NCBI GenBank assembly: GCA_016630905.1
Contig: WBMQ01000012.1
Coordinates: 248,001 to 312,000, forward strand
Length of the DNA stretch: 64,000 nt
Source of the DNA: Capillidium heterosporum
Lineage: Eukaryota > Entomophthoromycota > Entomophthoromycetes > Entomophthorales > Capillidiaceae
Direction: 5' to 3'
Positions 32,808-44,579 of the stretch are shown here, piece by piece; position 1 is the stretch's first letter; each line of letters begins with the position of its first letter. The notes beneath the pieces are model-generated. The model was given only the letters and a program-made list of their open reading frames with translations. It was not told where the DNA came from and ran no database searches. Made by a program: the position numbers and the translations under genes.

Positions 32808-35398
32808 TCAGTTTCGGTACCCTTGGTTGGAGTTTGGCGGTGGGGAAGCCGGATACCCGTTGTAAGTGGGCTGGGCATTATGTGGAGGGAGTTGGTTGTA
32901 GGGTGGCAAAGGTCCGTTGTAGACAGTTGGGTCGACGAAAGTGGGGCGCGAGTTGGGGGAATTGAGGCCATGCAGTTGGTAGGAGGGCAGAGGAGCTGGC
33001 CCGGTACGCGTGTTGCGAGCGATCAACTTACGTTTACCTCTAGAGAAGCAGGTGCAGCAGCAGGATATGACGATGAGTCCTAAAGCAATACCAGCTATAA
33101 TGGCGAAAATCTTATTGTTTTCAATCCAGGAAACGATAAAGTCAACTATAGAATATAAGTAAATGTGGATAGGAGTAAATATCTTACATGCGTTACCACC
33201 AGTACATTGCCCAGCTTGGCAGTAGCGATTACGACCGCACTCGGTACCTTCGGCGAAATCCCCACCCAAATTGTAGCAACTGAAGGCACCGTTAGGGGAA
33301 GCACAAATCAGCTTGCAGGGGTCCCCACTGCCGCTGATGTCGCAAGCTTTAAATAGAGGTACCTGAGTCCCCTTACTTCTTGTCTGGCACTGCAAATCGC
33401 GCGAGGTACAGAGCCCATTGGCACATTTGAGTGGTGTACTGGAGCTAGTAGAGTTGCACGGCGTCCCGTTGGCGATGAACTGGTCCTGAGGGCAGAGACC
33501 CGACTTACCGTCGCACATCTCCTCAATGTCACACTCACCAGATTTGGCTCGGCACAAAATGCCAGCCGACTTGACCTTGCAGTCCTGGCAGCAACCGTCG
33601 GTCAAGTCACACTGGGCCCCATCTTTGTACTTGCAGGTCTTACCATCGCAGCAAGGGTTGGATTTGCAGCCTTCTACACCACCACAGTCGCAGTCCTCTC
33701 CGTTCTCCTTGATACCGTTGCCGCACATGGCTTCGCTGTAGGTAGGTATGGAATCGGAAGCTGAGAGACAGAATCCGGAGGAATTTATCACTTCACACAT
33801 ACGACGTTTGGAGCAGGGGCTATTTATTTTAGATTGGTTTGCTATCAAATGTTACCTAAAGTCAGTGCTGGTGCTGGAAGATTCCGGATTCATCAAGTAC
33901 TTGCCGCCGCAGTTGCATTGGTCATCACAGGGACAACAGTCTCCACAGCTAGCTCCCGAGCATGGGCAAGCCGATGCAGTACAGTCATGAATGGCACCAA
34001 AGTTATGGCCAATTTCATGGGCTATGACTTTCCAAGTTTCCTTTGTTACTGAGGACACAGCAGTACCAGTATCTCCCTGGGAACCTAAAAAAGTTGGTGA
34101 GATTCTTGTAAAGGGTATTATTTACCTCTGCTACTACCCTTGTTGTTGGCAGATTGACACAACGTTCCCACGTAACCTAACCCAACTTGTGGCCCAGAAC
34201 TAGATATATATAGTTAGATTAAAAGAAACGAATAAAGAATTACACGCAATCGGTAACTAGATGCCAAAGACCTGTTCCATCGACTCCTTTGGTAGCCCGC
34301 CAGTTACTAAAATCATCCAATCGCTTCTTCATATCATAACCAGTCTCACACTTGCGATTCCAAATTATCTTTGGATCGGGTGATGAGGGACAAGAATCAG
34401 TTGGAATATCAATTTTGATAATACCAATTTTGATATTAAACTGTTTAAGGTATAAACTTGAGACGGTGTTGAACTCTTGAATGATCTGGAGGCGAGCTGC
34501 ATCAGTAGTTTTGTATCGAGCTATATAGTTACAATCGGCTGCTACACCCTAATTAAAAATTCTTAATAAAAGTACTACAACGAACTTAATATTACCATAT
34601 ACAAGACACGAAGTTTCTGGCTACAGCTACTGTCCTGTCTGCGAACTAAACTAGGACTTTTATTAACGTTGTTGGAACTATGACCCGGTCTCAATCCACA
34701 TTCGGCATGGTCATGATGGTCCAAAGGGACTTTGGGTTGGATATCTTGACTACGGTAGACGATGGTTGTAGATTGGTCGTAGATGGATCTCCTCGCTATA
34801 CGAGGGTCGTAAGGCCTCCGAATAAGGTTGAAGGTATCCATTGGGTGCAAATTGAAAGTTTCGTCCTCATAAGTAAAGATTCCTTGGTAACTTGTTTCCC
34901 CTAGCCTTTAAAATGTTTTAATAAAATAGATAAAAGTTTACTTACTGATTGTGGCACATTGTTATACTTACAAATCCCTTTTCAACTATATCATCTTCCG
35001 ACTCCAATGCATCATATACTTTCCCGTGGTAAGCTAGATAATGAGCCCTATTGAGACTGAATTCCAAACCTTTCAAATCTATTTGAGCTTCTTTATGCAG
35101 TAGATGTTCATTGGGTTCCAAATGTAGCAGAAACGTCCTGTTGTACACGTTGACTTTGAGCTTGTGAGCCTGACTGTAATCTAAATTGGTTATCTTTATC
35201 TTGGAGTTTGGGTCGAAAGTTTCCGATATCGATTGCGGGTTGAAGAATTCATAGTAAGTTAGAGGTTGATGGTAATCGGTTATCGTAGCTATAAGGATAA
35301 AGTAAAGATGGTTGATTAAATACAATGTTGCTAAAACCTTTACCTAAGCAGCTCGTTATAACGATTATACCATATATGAAAAAATTTATTATAGGCAT
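32808..35398 (-). CDS. ADAM family membrane metalloprotease-disintegrin
   Basis: Zinc protease (M12B, adamalysin) of the secretory pathway or cell surface. Eight minus-strand exons, 35344-35398, 34946-35288, 34596-34905, 34244-34548, 34126-34199, 33856-34084, 33188-33819 and 32808-33145, join to 761 aa. Order: signal peptide (MPIINFFIYGIIVITSCLA), prodomain with AECGLRPG cysteine-switch-like motif (about 200), protease domain from GVAADCNYIARY, and zinc site HEIGHNFGAIHD (about 385-396) with all three His, the Glu and the trailing Asp. The disintegrin domain follows from CGNGIKENGEDCDCG (about 472), then a cysteine-rich part, a membrane helix (IIAGIALGLIVIS, about 660-685) and a Pro/Tyr-rich tail (PTYNGYPASPPPN). 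The active site is complete. Aspergillus ADM-A and S. pombe Mde10 are relatives. Exon 1 is inferred from the signal peptide and phase. Confidence 0.93.
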
Positions 35399-36204
35399 TA
35401 CTAGTATTCCTCGTTGGTAGAACTAGCTAGTGTGTGCCCAGGTAAAGGTGAAGGTGGAAATGTAAGTTTAAACGGTTTTCGGACTAATTTGGTACATTTA
35501 TATGGTTTAATAGAAGTTCCGTTTGCCAATTTGGGCTTTGGGAATTCTAAAAGCAAACTTGAGGGGTATTTCTTTGTTCGAAATTTATTGAATACATATG
35601 CAAAGTTCAATGAATTCATCTATATAAGCTATGCAAGTTAGGCTTCTATAATTTCAAACATATTGGCATTATTTTTAGTTCCAAACCGTAGCTTTTAAAA
35701 TTGATCATTCATATTTTTCAGCTAATACAAACCTACCTATAGACAATGTACTGGCATATCAGACCTACTATATAGCCAATGCGTATATAAGCTCATGTAC
35801 AAAATCCAAGTGTATCAATCTAATACTCCTATCAGATCGTATAACGGACTAACCTGTGTGGTATCACAAGTATTTAACCCTCCATTACAAATACCTACAG
35901 CACTTTTCTAAGCTTGGGAAATCTTCGAGTCTAAAAATAAACTTCTAAACCTTGCCAAGGTTATACTTTTATATTTAGACACAAATACTTGAGAGACCGA
36001 TCTCACCGTAGTTCTAGCATGGCTACTCTGATTGATGGCAAGTAGTACGGCCTACCAAAAAGATTTGTTACTCTCTTGGAAAATGGATTGTTTCACAAGA
36101 TCAACAGTAGAAAATTGCCAGGTTTATCGGAATAAAATAGTCTGACTTGCACAATTGCTTGTGATTAGAAAAGTAGATATACATATATAAAGGAGATGCT
36201 GTAA
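35399..36204. other. Intergenic
   Basis: Spacer upstream of the ADAM gene. Overlapping open frames on both strands at 35401-35641 have no motif and I do not support them. No gene seen. Confidence 0.5.
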
Positions 36205-36276
36205 GCCGTTATGGCCCAGTGGTAAGGCGTCGCTCTCGTAAAGCGAAGATCCCAGGTTCAATCCCTGGTACCGGCA
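36205..36276 (+). tRNA. tRNA-Thr (CGT)
   Basis: 72-nt class I tRNA. The anticodon stem TCGCT/AGCGA encloses loop CTCGTAA, anticodon CGT, decoding ACG. The B box GGTTCAATCCC lies in a CCAGG/CCTGG T stem. The A box reads TGGCCCAGTGG. The acceptor stem GCCGTTA/TACCGGC pairs with one T-C mismatch at the fifth position. No intron. A TTTTT run at about 36283-36287 is the likely Pol III terminator. Confidence 0.95.
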
Positions 36277-36837
36277 GATATCCTTTTTGTCGGCCTGGTC
36301 GGACATTTCTTGGTATGGAAGAATTTGTTCTCACATGGCTTCTATTTTGTTTGGAAATAATTGAGTCCTTTTTGCAAGCGTTTATAAGTTTATTTGTAAT
36401 CTGCCAACAAACTCACTACATTATATTTGTAAACAGTATTTGCCATTCTTAAAATGCAGGCTAGGTACTCAAATTACTGTCTATTACAGTGGGTATGAGT
36501 GCAAAAACAACTTCCCAGCTTCAAGGGTATCGGATTAATTAACTACTGATGATATGTAACTATCCAGTTTCAAGGATTTTAGTTCGGCTAGTTGTGGATA
36601 TACATAGCTCAATTTTGAACTTGATTAATGACACAATTTATAAATATAACGGTAAATTACTAACTTGCACTATTACGGAATCCATCTTTTCTAGACATTT
36701 AATAGGATAAACTAGCGTTTAGTATAATGTAATTAAGAATTTATCCGAAATTTATACTTTGGCTTTGAAGTTCTTATTGATCAAGCTCTACAGATTTCCG
36801 AGAAAAGTTACACGACCAACATCTTTTACTACAACCG
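36277..36837. other. Intergenic
   Basis: AT-rich spacer between the tRNA-Thr and VPS36. No gene seen. Confidence 0.5.
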
Positions 36838-38325
36838 ATGGAATACTTGAAAAAGCCAGTATTCGAAAATTACGAGCATAGCACAGGCCTTCCAAATGTA
36901 AAAAAATATTTGGGAGAGCATGTCAAGCTTATACAGCCTAAAGTCGCCGTATACTCAGAGTAACACTTATGGGTTTATTAATTTAATTTGTAAATTTAGA
37001 AATGCTACGCAACCAGCAATTCTCAGTGGCACACTCAACATCACTTCCCATCGCATCTACTATCTGCCCGACCAAGAAGAATCAACACCTTTCGAACTCA
37101 ACTTTAGCGACATTGCTACCGTAAATAGCATTGTAAATTTTACAAAGTTAATTATTTCTAATTAGTTTTAGTCGGGAAGCCTTATGAACTCGGCTAAGAT
37201 TAAAATACTTTTTAAACACGAGTTGCTGAAAAAGGAAAATATATGTGCAGCCTGTACCTTTATCAACCATACTTTGTTAAATGACTGTGAGATGTGTGGC
37301 TCTAAGCTCAAAGTTTCCAAGTCATCAGAGGAGGTTCTACACTCTATAAAGCTGTCCTTCCGTGGAGGAGGTCAGAGTACAGCACTAAGCAGTATAAAAT
37401 CGGCACTGGAAGAAAAAGTTTGGGTAGCCTGTTTTATAACTTTCTCTAATATATATGCGATAGGTTACTAGTCCGAGCCAACCTGAAGAGGAACCAAATA
37501 CGCCCAAAAACGACGACCTAAGTAGTTTTTTGACACGTAAAGGAGGTATAGGAAGTCTTGAAGAGCGATTCGAGTTGGAAACAACCCGTACCCAACAAAG
37601 CTTGAACGAAGCTTTCTCCGATATAAAGGTGTTAATGGAACGGGCCCAAGCTATGGTCAAGTTGGCTGAATCTATAGCTGCCAAGATCAACAAATCTACC
37701 AACTCCAACGATTTGAGCAGTGAGAACGAGTTGGTGCAATCTTACTTTTTGAAACTGGGTATAGATTCACCGATCACCAAGTAAGCTATCTAAAATACTC
37801 TGTGCTAATCCAATTAGGGATGCAGCCGGTTCCCTCTTCCACAAGGAGCTGGCTCTAGAACTCAGTCAAATTCTGCTGCCAAGGCTTACGCGACAACCGT
37901 CCCTAGGTATGATTGATTTGAACGATGCCTTCTGCCTCTTCAACCGGGCCCGCGGTATAGGGCACCTCATTTCTCCCGAAGATCTCGTCAAAAGCCTACA
38001 GTATTTTGAAATACTCAATCTGCAACTTCAAGTCAACAGGTTTGAATCAGGGTTGACTATTATCCACATACCGCAGTGTAACGAAGAGCATATGGTAAGT
38101 AAATTGATAGAGTGTTTTGAAGGTGATGAGAGGGGCTTGGATGCTACTGTATTGGCAACTAAGTTAGGACTAAGTTTGGACCTGGTCAACTACTATTTGG
38201 AGCTCGCTGAGCAGAGTGCGTTGCTGTGTAGGGATATCAACCCTCCACTAACTATACCTATATTTTACAAGGCACATCCCTTTTTCAAGGCATATACCGA
38301 GTTGTGTTCTAAATCTAAAAGTTAA
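36838..38325 (+). CDS. VPS36: ESCRT-II subunit Vps36
   Basis: Subunit of ESCRT-II, which sorts ubiquitylated membrane proteins into multivesicular bodies. Five exons, 36838-36959, 37000-37132, 37172-37423, 37464-37780 and 37818-38325, give 443 aa. The GLUE (split PH) domain begins VKLIQPKVAVYSENATQP and ends IKLSFRGGGQSTALSSIKSA. One NZF zinc finger (CAACTF...NDCEMCGSKL, about 110-130) is inserted within it, as in yeast and unlike animals. A linker helix GIGSLEERFE..ALMERAQ-type region leads to two winged helices (about 235-443) with GMIDLNDAFCLFNRARGIGH and DATVLATKLGLSLDLVNYYL. The exon 2 donor could also be 37121, giving a slightly shorter loop. It converges on BMS1. Confidence 0.93.
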
Positions 38326-38890
38326 ATGGGCTTTTAATAAGACGTAGCAGATACATACTGAATTGTTGAGCACCATGTCAAATTTAAAGCAAAATATCTA
38401 TACTCTTGATACATGGTACAAACTGGTTCAATAGATAAGGTTAGTTTTATTAAAAGCAACTGTAAAATTGTCATTATATATATTTAGCTCTCTTAATGAA
38501 CTTTAAAATGGCTGTATTTCATTTTTAAATGAGAGTATAGTACAAGCTTACTTATATAGGTTTGCAGTTGGCCTTTTCAATTACTCAGAGATCCAAGTTC
38601 AAATCTATTTTTAAGCGTTTATAGCTAATGATCCTTTGCACAACCCATTCATCTTTAAAGCTTCTTTTCATCATGGTTGAATATTTTCAATACTTTTGCC
38701 TTCAGGAAACCAAAAATCAAAGTAGCAATACTTTAAGCTATAAATTAGCAAGTTAAAACTTGTAACTAAACATTATAAGACCCAAATAACAAACTTCAGG
38801 ATCCATATATACAACAAATACATAAAAATATAAATTAGCTTATATTAAATCTATATTTAAAACCCTGCGAACAATTAGTCTACTTCAAAA
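38326..38890. other. Intergenic, convergent 3' regions of VPS36 and BMS1
   Basis: AT-rich spacer. No gene seen. Confidence 0.5.
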
Positions 38891-41800
38891 TTAATCATCA
38901 TTATGGCCATTGGCCGCATGACGTTGGGTGAGGCCTTCCTTGCGGTAGTGATTCTTCTTATGCTTCTTCAATACGTTATCCCGCTTGTCGATGCCTTCCT
39001 GGATACGTTTGGCCATCTTTGCTGCCGACTTGTCTTTCTGCTCCTTACGTTTGGCCTGTTTGACATTGTCTAACGTGTGCATCTGCTGCATCAACGTGGC
39101 GACCTTACGGTCCTTGGCTTCCATGATTACGGCCCGCTTCTGCAGGTAGGTGGGTTTGGTAGATTTGCGCTTGGTCAAGACCTTGGGCTTGGTGGCGAAA
39201 GGCAGAGATCCCACCAACTTCTTGGGAACTTTGAGTTTGTTGAAGTGACGCGTCGTACGCTCAATATCCCGGTAGTGCGAGTTGGGATTACTTGGGACGG
39301 GCAACGCCTTTTCCTGGCGCAGCTCGGAAACGAGACGCATACCTACCCACTTGTTTTTCTCCTGCAGTAGCAATGAGGTGACCGGGTTATAGTATTGCTT
39401 CGGCTTGACAGGGTACCAGGCACGTAAGAAGACGATATCCGAACGTAAGATCTTATCTTCAAAAGTGGCACGGAAGGCACCGGGTGGGTTCTGGAGAAAA
39501 TTAGTATTGTATATGAGTGAAAGCTTACCGAAAGGTGCTTTTTGATCTGACCACGAATCCCTGATACGGTACGAATAGTAGCGTTGGTGAACTTGGCCAC
39601 CTCGAGCTGCGAGGTGAACATCTCCTTGATGAAGGCCGAGTTCTTGTGAATCTTGTAAGGTACACCCTTCAGCTTCAACTTCTTGACGATCTCGGAGGCT
39701 TTGTCGTTCTCCAACACTACACCAGTAGCACTCACTCTGAAGTTGGACTAAGTTATATTGTAAGTATAATAGAGTTGATGGTTACTTACCGTCTTCTTAG
39801 ATACCGATTGGAACGCGCAGAAGCCGGTATTGGGTGGAGCAGTTGGGCCTACATAGGATTAATAAAATACCATTTATAAATATTACCATAGAAGGTTGCC
39901 AAGCAATGCATATGCTCTGGGGTATATTTTAACATACGGTTCCGACTGCCATCATTCAAGGAATATATCGGCATCGACTGGAAACGCCTCCAGCCAATGG
40001 AAAAGATGAGTGGATCGTTGGTCTTCAAAATCTTCTTATGCCAACGATGACGTTTGATTCTTACTTGAAGGTACCCGTATCCACTTTCGTTTGGTAAAAG
40101 ACCACCGATCAAAACGGGATACTTGGCGTCGAAGTTCTCCAAAAATTCAAAGGGCAGCTGGTTAAACTGCAGTCGGACGTACTTGCCAGGTCGGTACCCT
40201 TCAACTTGGGCTCGAAGCTCCTCGTTGTCATTTTCAAACTCCTGCTTGTTGAGTAATTGTTGCTTAGCGAGTCGTTCCTTCTCCAGTTCGAAGGCGTCCA
40301 GTTTCTCTCCGTCCGAGTTGCGCTCCGATTCTTCGCCGTCATCATACTCCTCGTCGAACTTCTGCTTTAAGAGCTCCTTCTTCTTTGCCAACTCAACTTC
40401 AGGATCTACTTCCTCTTCTTCCTCTTGACCATCATCTTTAACCTTTTCCAAGTCTTCAAAGTCGCCATATTCCGATCCATCGTCGTTCGCTTCAGTGGAT
40501 CCACCGGTAATGAAGCGGGACCTTATGCTCTCCATCATTTCATCGGTTCCCCAAGCTTCCGGGTTGAATACGTAAGCAGCTTTGGACGAATCTACCTTTT
40601 CTTTGTAGGTATCTACTTTCCTCTTAATTGGGGCAAAGAAATCTTCATCGTTTTCGTCGGAACCGTTGTCCTCAGAAAGTTCAGGTTCGGAGGTTTCCTT
40701 CTCAGGCAGTTCTTTATCTCCATATACAATATCCATAATGTTGAGTTTACGACCAGCGAAGAAATTTTCACTTGCTTTCTCGATCAAGTTATCTTTCCAT
40801 TTTAGAGCGCCGTCAACGGATTCGTCAGACGATACATCACCATCCAATTCCTCGTCAACTTCGTCACTGTTGTATTCATCGAATGCATTCTCATCATCAT
40901 CGCTAGCGATTTCATCTTCATCCTCATCAAACTCGTCCTCATTATCATCGCTTTGGGCTACTTCATCTCCGGAGATGGAACCAAGATCACTATCACTTTC
41001 AGCAAAAATGTTGTTTCCATCAACGGCTTCTTCATCTGATAGATCGCTATCATCTTCGTTGTTAGAATCCGAGTTATCAATAACACGACGGCGGGTACGG
41101 CCATCAGCTTCATCAATGGTCTCGATTGGATAAAGCCCTTCGACTTGGGTGGTTGGTGCCGAGTTTTGGAAGATACGCAATTGACTTTGTTGGACTTGGT
41201 CGGCCAAGGTAAAGTCAGTTTTCTGAAGGTCCAAAACCATCTTCTCTCCTTCCTCCACTGTTTAAAATGGTTAGTAGCATGCTAAAATGGTTATTACATT
41301 CTCGATCTGAATCATCGGGCTTTGAAAAATTGCCATCCACATTGATATATACGGCATCTTTATCGTAGGTTATACCACCTACGTCTGACATTGGAGCATA
41401 GATAAGCTTGTGCTTCTCACTCAAGGATTTGCGCACCTTTTCGGGTAACGGGCAAGGATCGGCTATTGAACTGATATCGGAAACAAAATAGTCACCAACC
41501 CCAGCAATATGCACCTTGGTTGATGTCTTCAGATGAGTACCACGGAGGTAACCGTAGAGAGTTATGGTACGGTCACATCGTGGATTCTTCCTAACCAACT
41601 CAGGATCGGTCAAATCTTCAATACGATCGGCAATCAAGTAGGGATGGTTGTTCCTCCAAGTTAAGGGTCTGAACTTCATGACTGATATAAATCTCGACAA
41701 GTTGTGTACCTCACGGTCCGGGTACCTTCCATGTATTATCCCAGATAAGTAAAATAGCTTGGCACCTTGGTAAATTTCGGTCCAGAATCTACGCTTCAGA

Positions 41801-42548
41801 ATCTTCTTAGTGTTTTGAAGCTTCTTCGAATCCTTGAACTTATCCAAGTAGGTTAGGACGCCTATGACTTTGGGGAATCCATGCGACTGTAGCACATTTA
41901 AAAATTCAAAAGTTTCCTAAAGAGAATTAGTACAGTACTTGTAGGCCGACTTACCATCTCAAAACCGAAACTTGCATCAATCATTAAAAGAACCAAGTCG
42001 GCTATTTTTCCTACATCTACCATGGCATTAATATCATTGGCACATTCAATGAAGGTTAACCGTCTTTTCTTTCCTGAAAAAGTTAGTTTTTAAACAAAAA
42101 TTAGTATACCGCTAATGACAGTTATAGGTCCATTGATATCTGATAGGTTGTGTTTGGAGTAGAGCTTAACTAAAGATCTAATTAAAGTCGATTTCCCACA
42201 CTGTTTAAAGAATTTCAGTTCTATGCGTATATTTCGAAATTTACCTTTGGAGGGCCTACAACTGCAACAATCATAGGAGCTGGCACATCGGGAGTCCTAT
42301 CAGCGACAGGGATATGTAATTTATTTTGCTCCAAGTCGGCATTACGTCTACCACGTTTTTCAGCATTGGCAGCCGAAGAAGGGGCAAAAGCCTTTTCAAA
42401 TAAAATGTACTAAGTCTAAAATGCCATGTAAAGTATGTACCTTTGGGTTGTTCTTTTCTTGGTTTTTGTTTGGGTTCTTTTTGTCCTTCTTCTTGGCCTT
42501 TACGCCCGACTGTCGTGCTCTATGTGCTTTGTGCTCTTTCTGTTCCAT
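38891..42548 (-). CDS. BMS1: Ribosome biogenesis GTPase Bms1
   Basis: Nucleolar GTPase of the SSU processome, needed with Rcl1 for early 18S rRNA cleavage. Nine minus-strand exons, 42441-42548, 42245-42391, 42110-42200, 41955-42073, 41298-41916, 39887-41257, 39790-39848, 39529-39747 and 38891-39490, join to 1110 aa (yeast 1183). ATG 42548 gives [15 protein letters not shown], the usual Lys-rich start. The P loop is GPPKCGKS (about 82-89), followed by [19 protein letters not shown], and [10 protein letters not shown], the NKxD-equivalent region. The centre is a very long Asp/Glu/Ser stretch. The C-terminal RIBIOP block has [50 protein letters not shown] and [13 protein letters not shown]. The last 120 residues are basic. 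All introns are 36-49 nt. Ser-rich frames on the plus strand here are shadows of the acidic centre. Confidence 0.95.
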
Positions 42549-43373
42549 GTCGATAAAGTAAAAGCTAAAACCAAACTTTTTGCTCAACCTGGATTTCTTC
42601 TGCACTATTGGCCTCAACAAATTTTTTGGAGAATACCAGTGATTAACAAAACTGAAAATTTTAGAAGTTTAGTCAAAATTTCCCAAGTTGATATTGGAAG
42701 AGCGAAAGACAAGTGTATATGGAAATAAAGTTTTGATAGATAAGCTACCAATATTAAATAATAGTATTTGAACATATCTCCAATTTTTATCAAAAAGAAA
42801 TATACCTGGTTAGCTTGGTTCATATGAACATTCTACCTTATAGGCGCAATGTTTGAGATAAATAACATTTGATACTAGATGTGAAAAGTTGCCTTCATCT
42901 TTGTTAGCTTCTATAGTTTGAAGAATACATCTGATTTTCTCGAAGCTGAAGCGTATATAAAGCTTTTGTAATCATAAATTTGACTTTAAAGCTCAAACTA
43001 CTCTGGTCAGAATCAAGTGCTATGAGCTATTCCTATTTTGTCCAGTTTCTCTAGACAATTTTTTGCAATTGAGCTAATAGAAATTACCTAGATTATCTGA
43101 ACAGTTCAGTATTAAGCTTGTAATGCTTGATCCTGACCAGAGTAGGATACCTAAACCTCAAGTCAATTTCCAGATAATATTTAAACTTAAGCTTAAGAAA
43201 CTCAAATCTATCTATTTCGATATGTAAAATAGATAGTGAAGGTCATTAATAGAAAATCTATTTATTTTATACTATATGCATTTTAATAAAGAATCTTACT
43301 AATATTAAGAAATTATTAAAATTACTTCAGTGTTATGAAAATACAATACAATACTATATATAATATATAGTAC
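42549..43373. other. Intergenic
   Basis: AT-rich spacer upstream of BMS1. No gene seen. Confidence 0.5.
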
Positions 43374-43619
43374 CTATAACTTATTGGGGTCCGCTCTTGT
43401 TAATCTGGACATAAGATCTCCTAATGTCAGCGCATTAGCTTCAGAACCTAGCCAATCCTCCATCCAATTCAGTTTATCATCAAAGTAATATTGGCTTTTT
43501 ATGCTCAAGCCTACCTGACCGTTCTGCACTTCCTTTGACGCTTTCACCTGGAGCTTTGATAGACTACCTTCCTGCTGACAGTTAATAGTAATTCGGAATC
43601 CTGATCTAATATTGGGAAA
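43374..43619 (-). CDS. Possible exon of a small unknown gene
   Basis: A minus-strand open stretch ending at TAG 43374 reads like real protein: GFRITINCQQEGSLSKLQV, then GLSIKSQYYFDDKLNWMEDW and a final SRLTRADPNKL. Its composition and GC are higher than the surroundings, as in the true exons of this window. No start codon lies in the stretch, so upstream exons are needed. Candidate pieces lie at about 43700-43935 (e.g. SAKREQPKLRYGSFSHKVV), but I could not find splice sites that join them cleanly within the usual intron size. I do not recognise the family. It could be a real small gene or a decayed one. Confidence 0.35.
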   Translation of the reverse strand, partial: FPNIRSGFRITINCQQEGSLSKLQVKASKEVQNGQVGLSIKSQYYFDDKLNWMEDWLGSEANALTLGDLMSRLTRADPNKL

Positions 43620-43935
43620 TCTACAAAGCTTAGAAAAAGTAAACTTTATATGTAGCTAACTCAGATCTTTTAAAAACAACTCCAAATACTTTATTGAGAA
43701 CTAACTTTTACGACTATGTATACGTACTTCTGGTACTACTTTGTGGCTGAAGCTTCCATATCTCAGCTTTGGCTGCTCCCGTTTAGCCGAAATTCCTCAA
43801 ATTTTCTTCCAGTTCACGACATACCAATTCTTAGCTTTGCTGTCATCCAACTTGAATAACCTGACATTGTGTCGATTAGCAGTAAAATCTCGTTTGCGTA
43901 GCTTACTTTCATTGTGTCATCTTAAATCTACCTAG

Positions 43936-44579
43936 CCTATAAACTGTATTCCAGTATAACTTTACATATGTTTTACATAAATATTTATTATTACAAGATG
44001 CCATTTTCGTATTCATAATGTATATATAATTTTACGTATTCAAACAAAGTATTGTGTTCAGTATTATCTGTCCTATAATCTAAATTCAGTCTAGAGCTAT
44101 CGGACTAATAATTTCGAAGAGTAATAAAAAAGTGGATAGTTTTATACTCTAGCGAAGATTAGCTGGGAACTATGGGCGTCTAAATTAAATAGATACTAAC
44201 TAAAAGATAGTATTCTAACTACAGGCTACTAATTTGGAATTTATGGCCCATTTTACTAAATTGTCCCTAAAATTCTAGCATCGCTACTAGACACGCTGTT
44301 GCATAAATGAATCACTTTTAAACCACTCCTACTAAATAAACGCATCTCAGGTCCTGAAATCAAAACTTGATTGGATACTTCCATATTTGCCATATTTAGT
44401 GGGCTATATTTAAAATTCACAATACTTTAGGAATATTGAGCGTGGAAAACGGTGCAATACAGAGCTTTAGCAAGCAAGTTATATAATCAAGTCGACGATA
44501 TAAGGTAACGCATTTATTATAAAATAAGCTTCAATAGTTTAATTCATATGATCTATATCTAACATCTGTAAAGTAGTAT
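43936..44579. other. Intergenic
   Basis: AT-rich spacer upstream of the RhoGAP gene. No gene seen. Confidence 0.5.

Noticed and set aside
32823-33083. Plus-strand Gly/Trp-rich frame opposite the ADAM tail
   Set aside because: It is the complement of the Pro/Tyr-rich ADAM tail codons and has no independent support.
35401-35641. Overlapping open frames on both strands beside the ADAM start
   Set aside because: A stop separates the minus frame from ADAM exon 1 and neither protein has features; the signal-peptide exon at 35344-35398 explains the ADAM start better.
40425-41133. Ser-rich plus-strand frames opposite BMS1
   Set aside because: They are the complement of the GAT/GAA-rich acidic centre of BMS1; low-complexity shadow.
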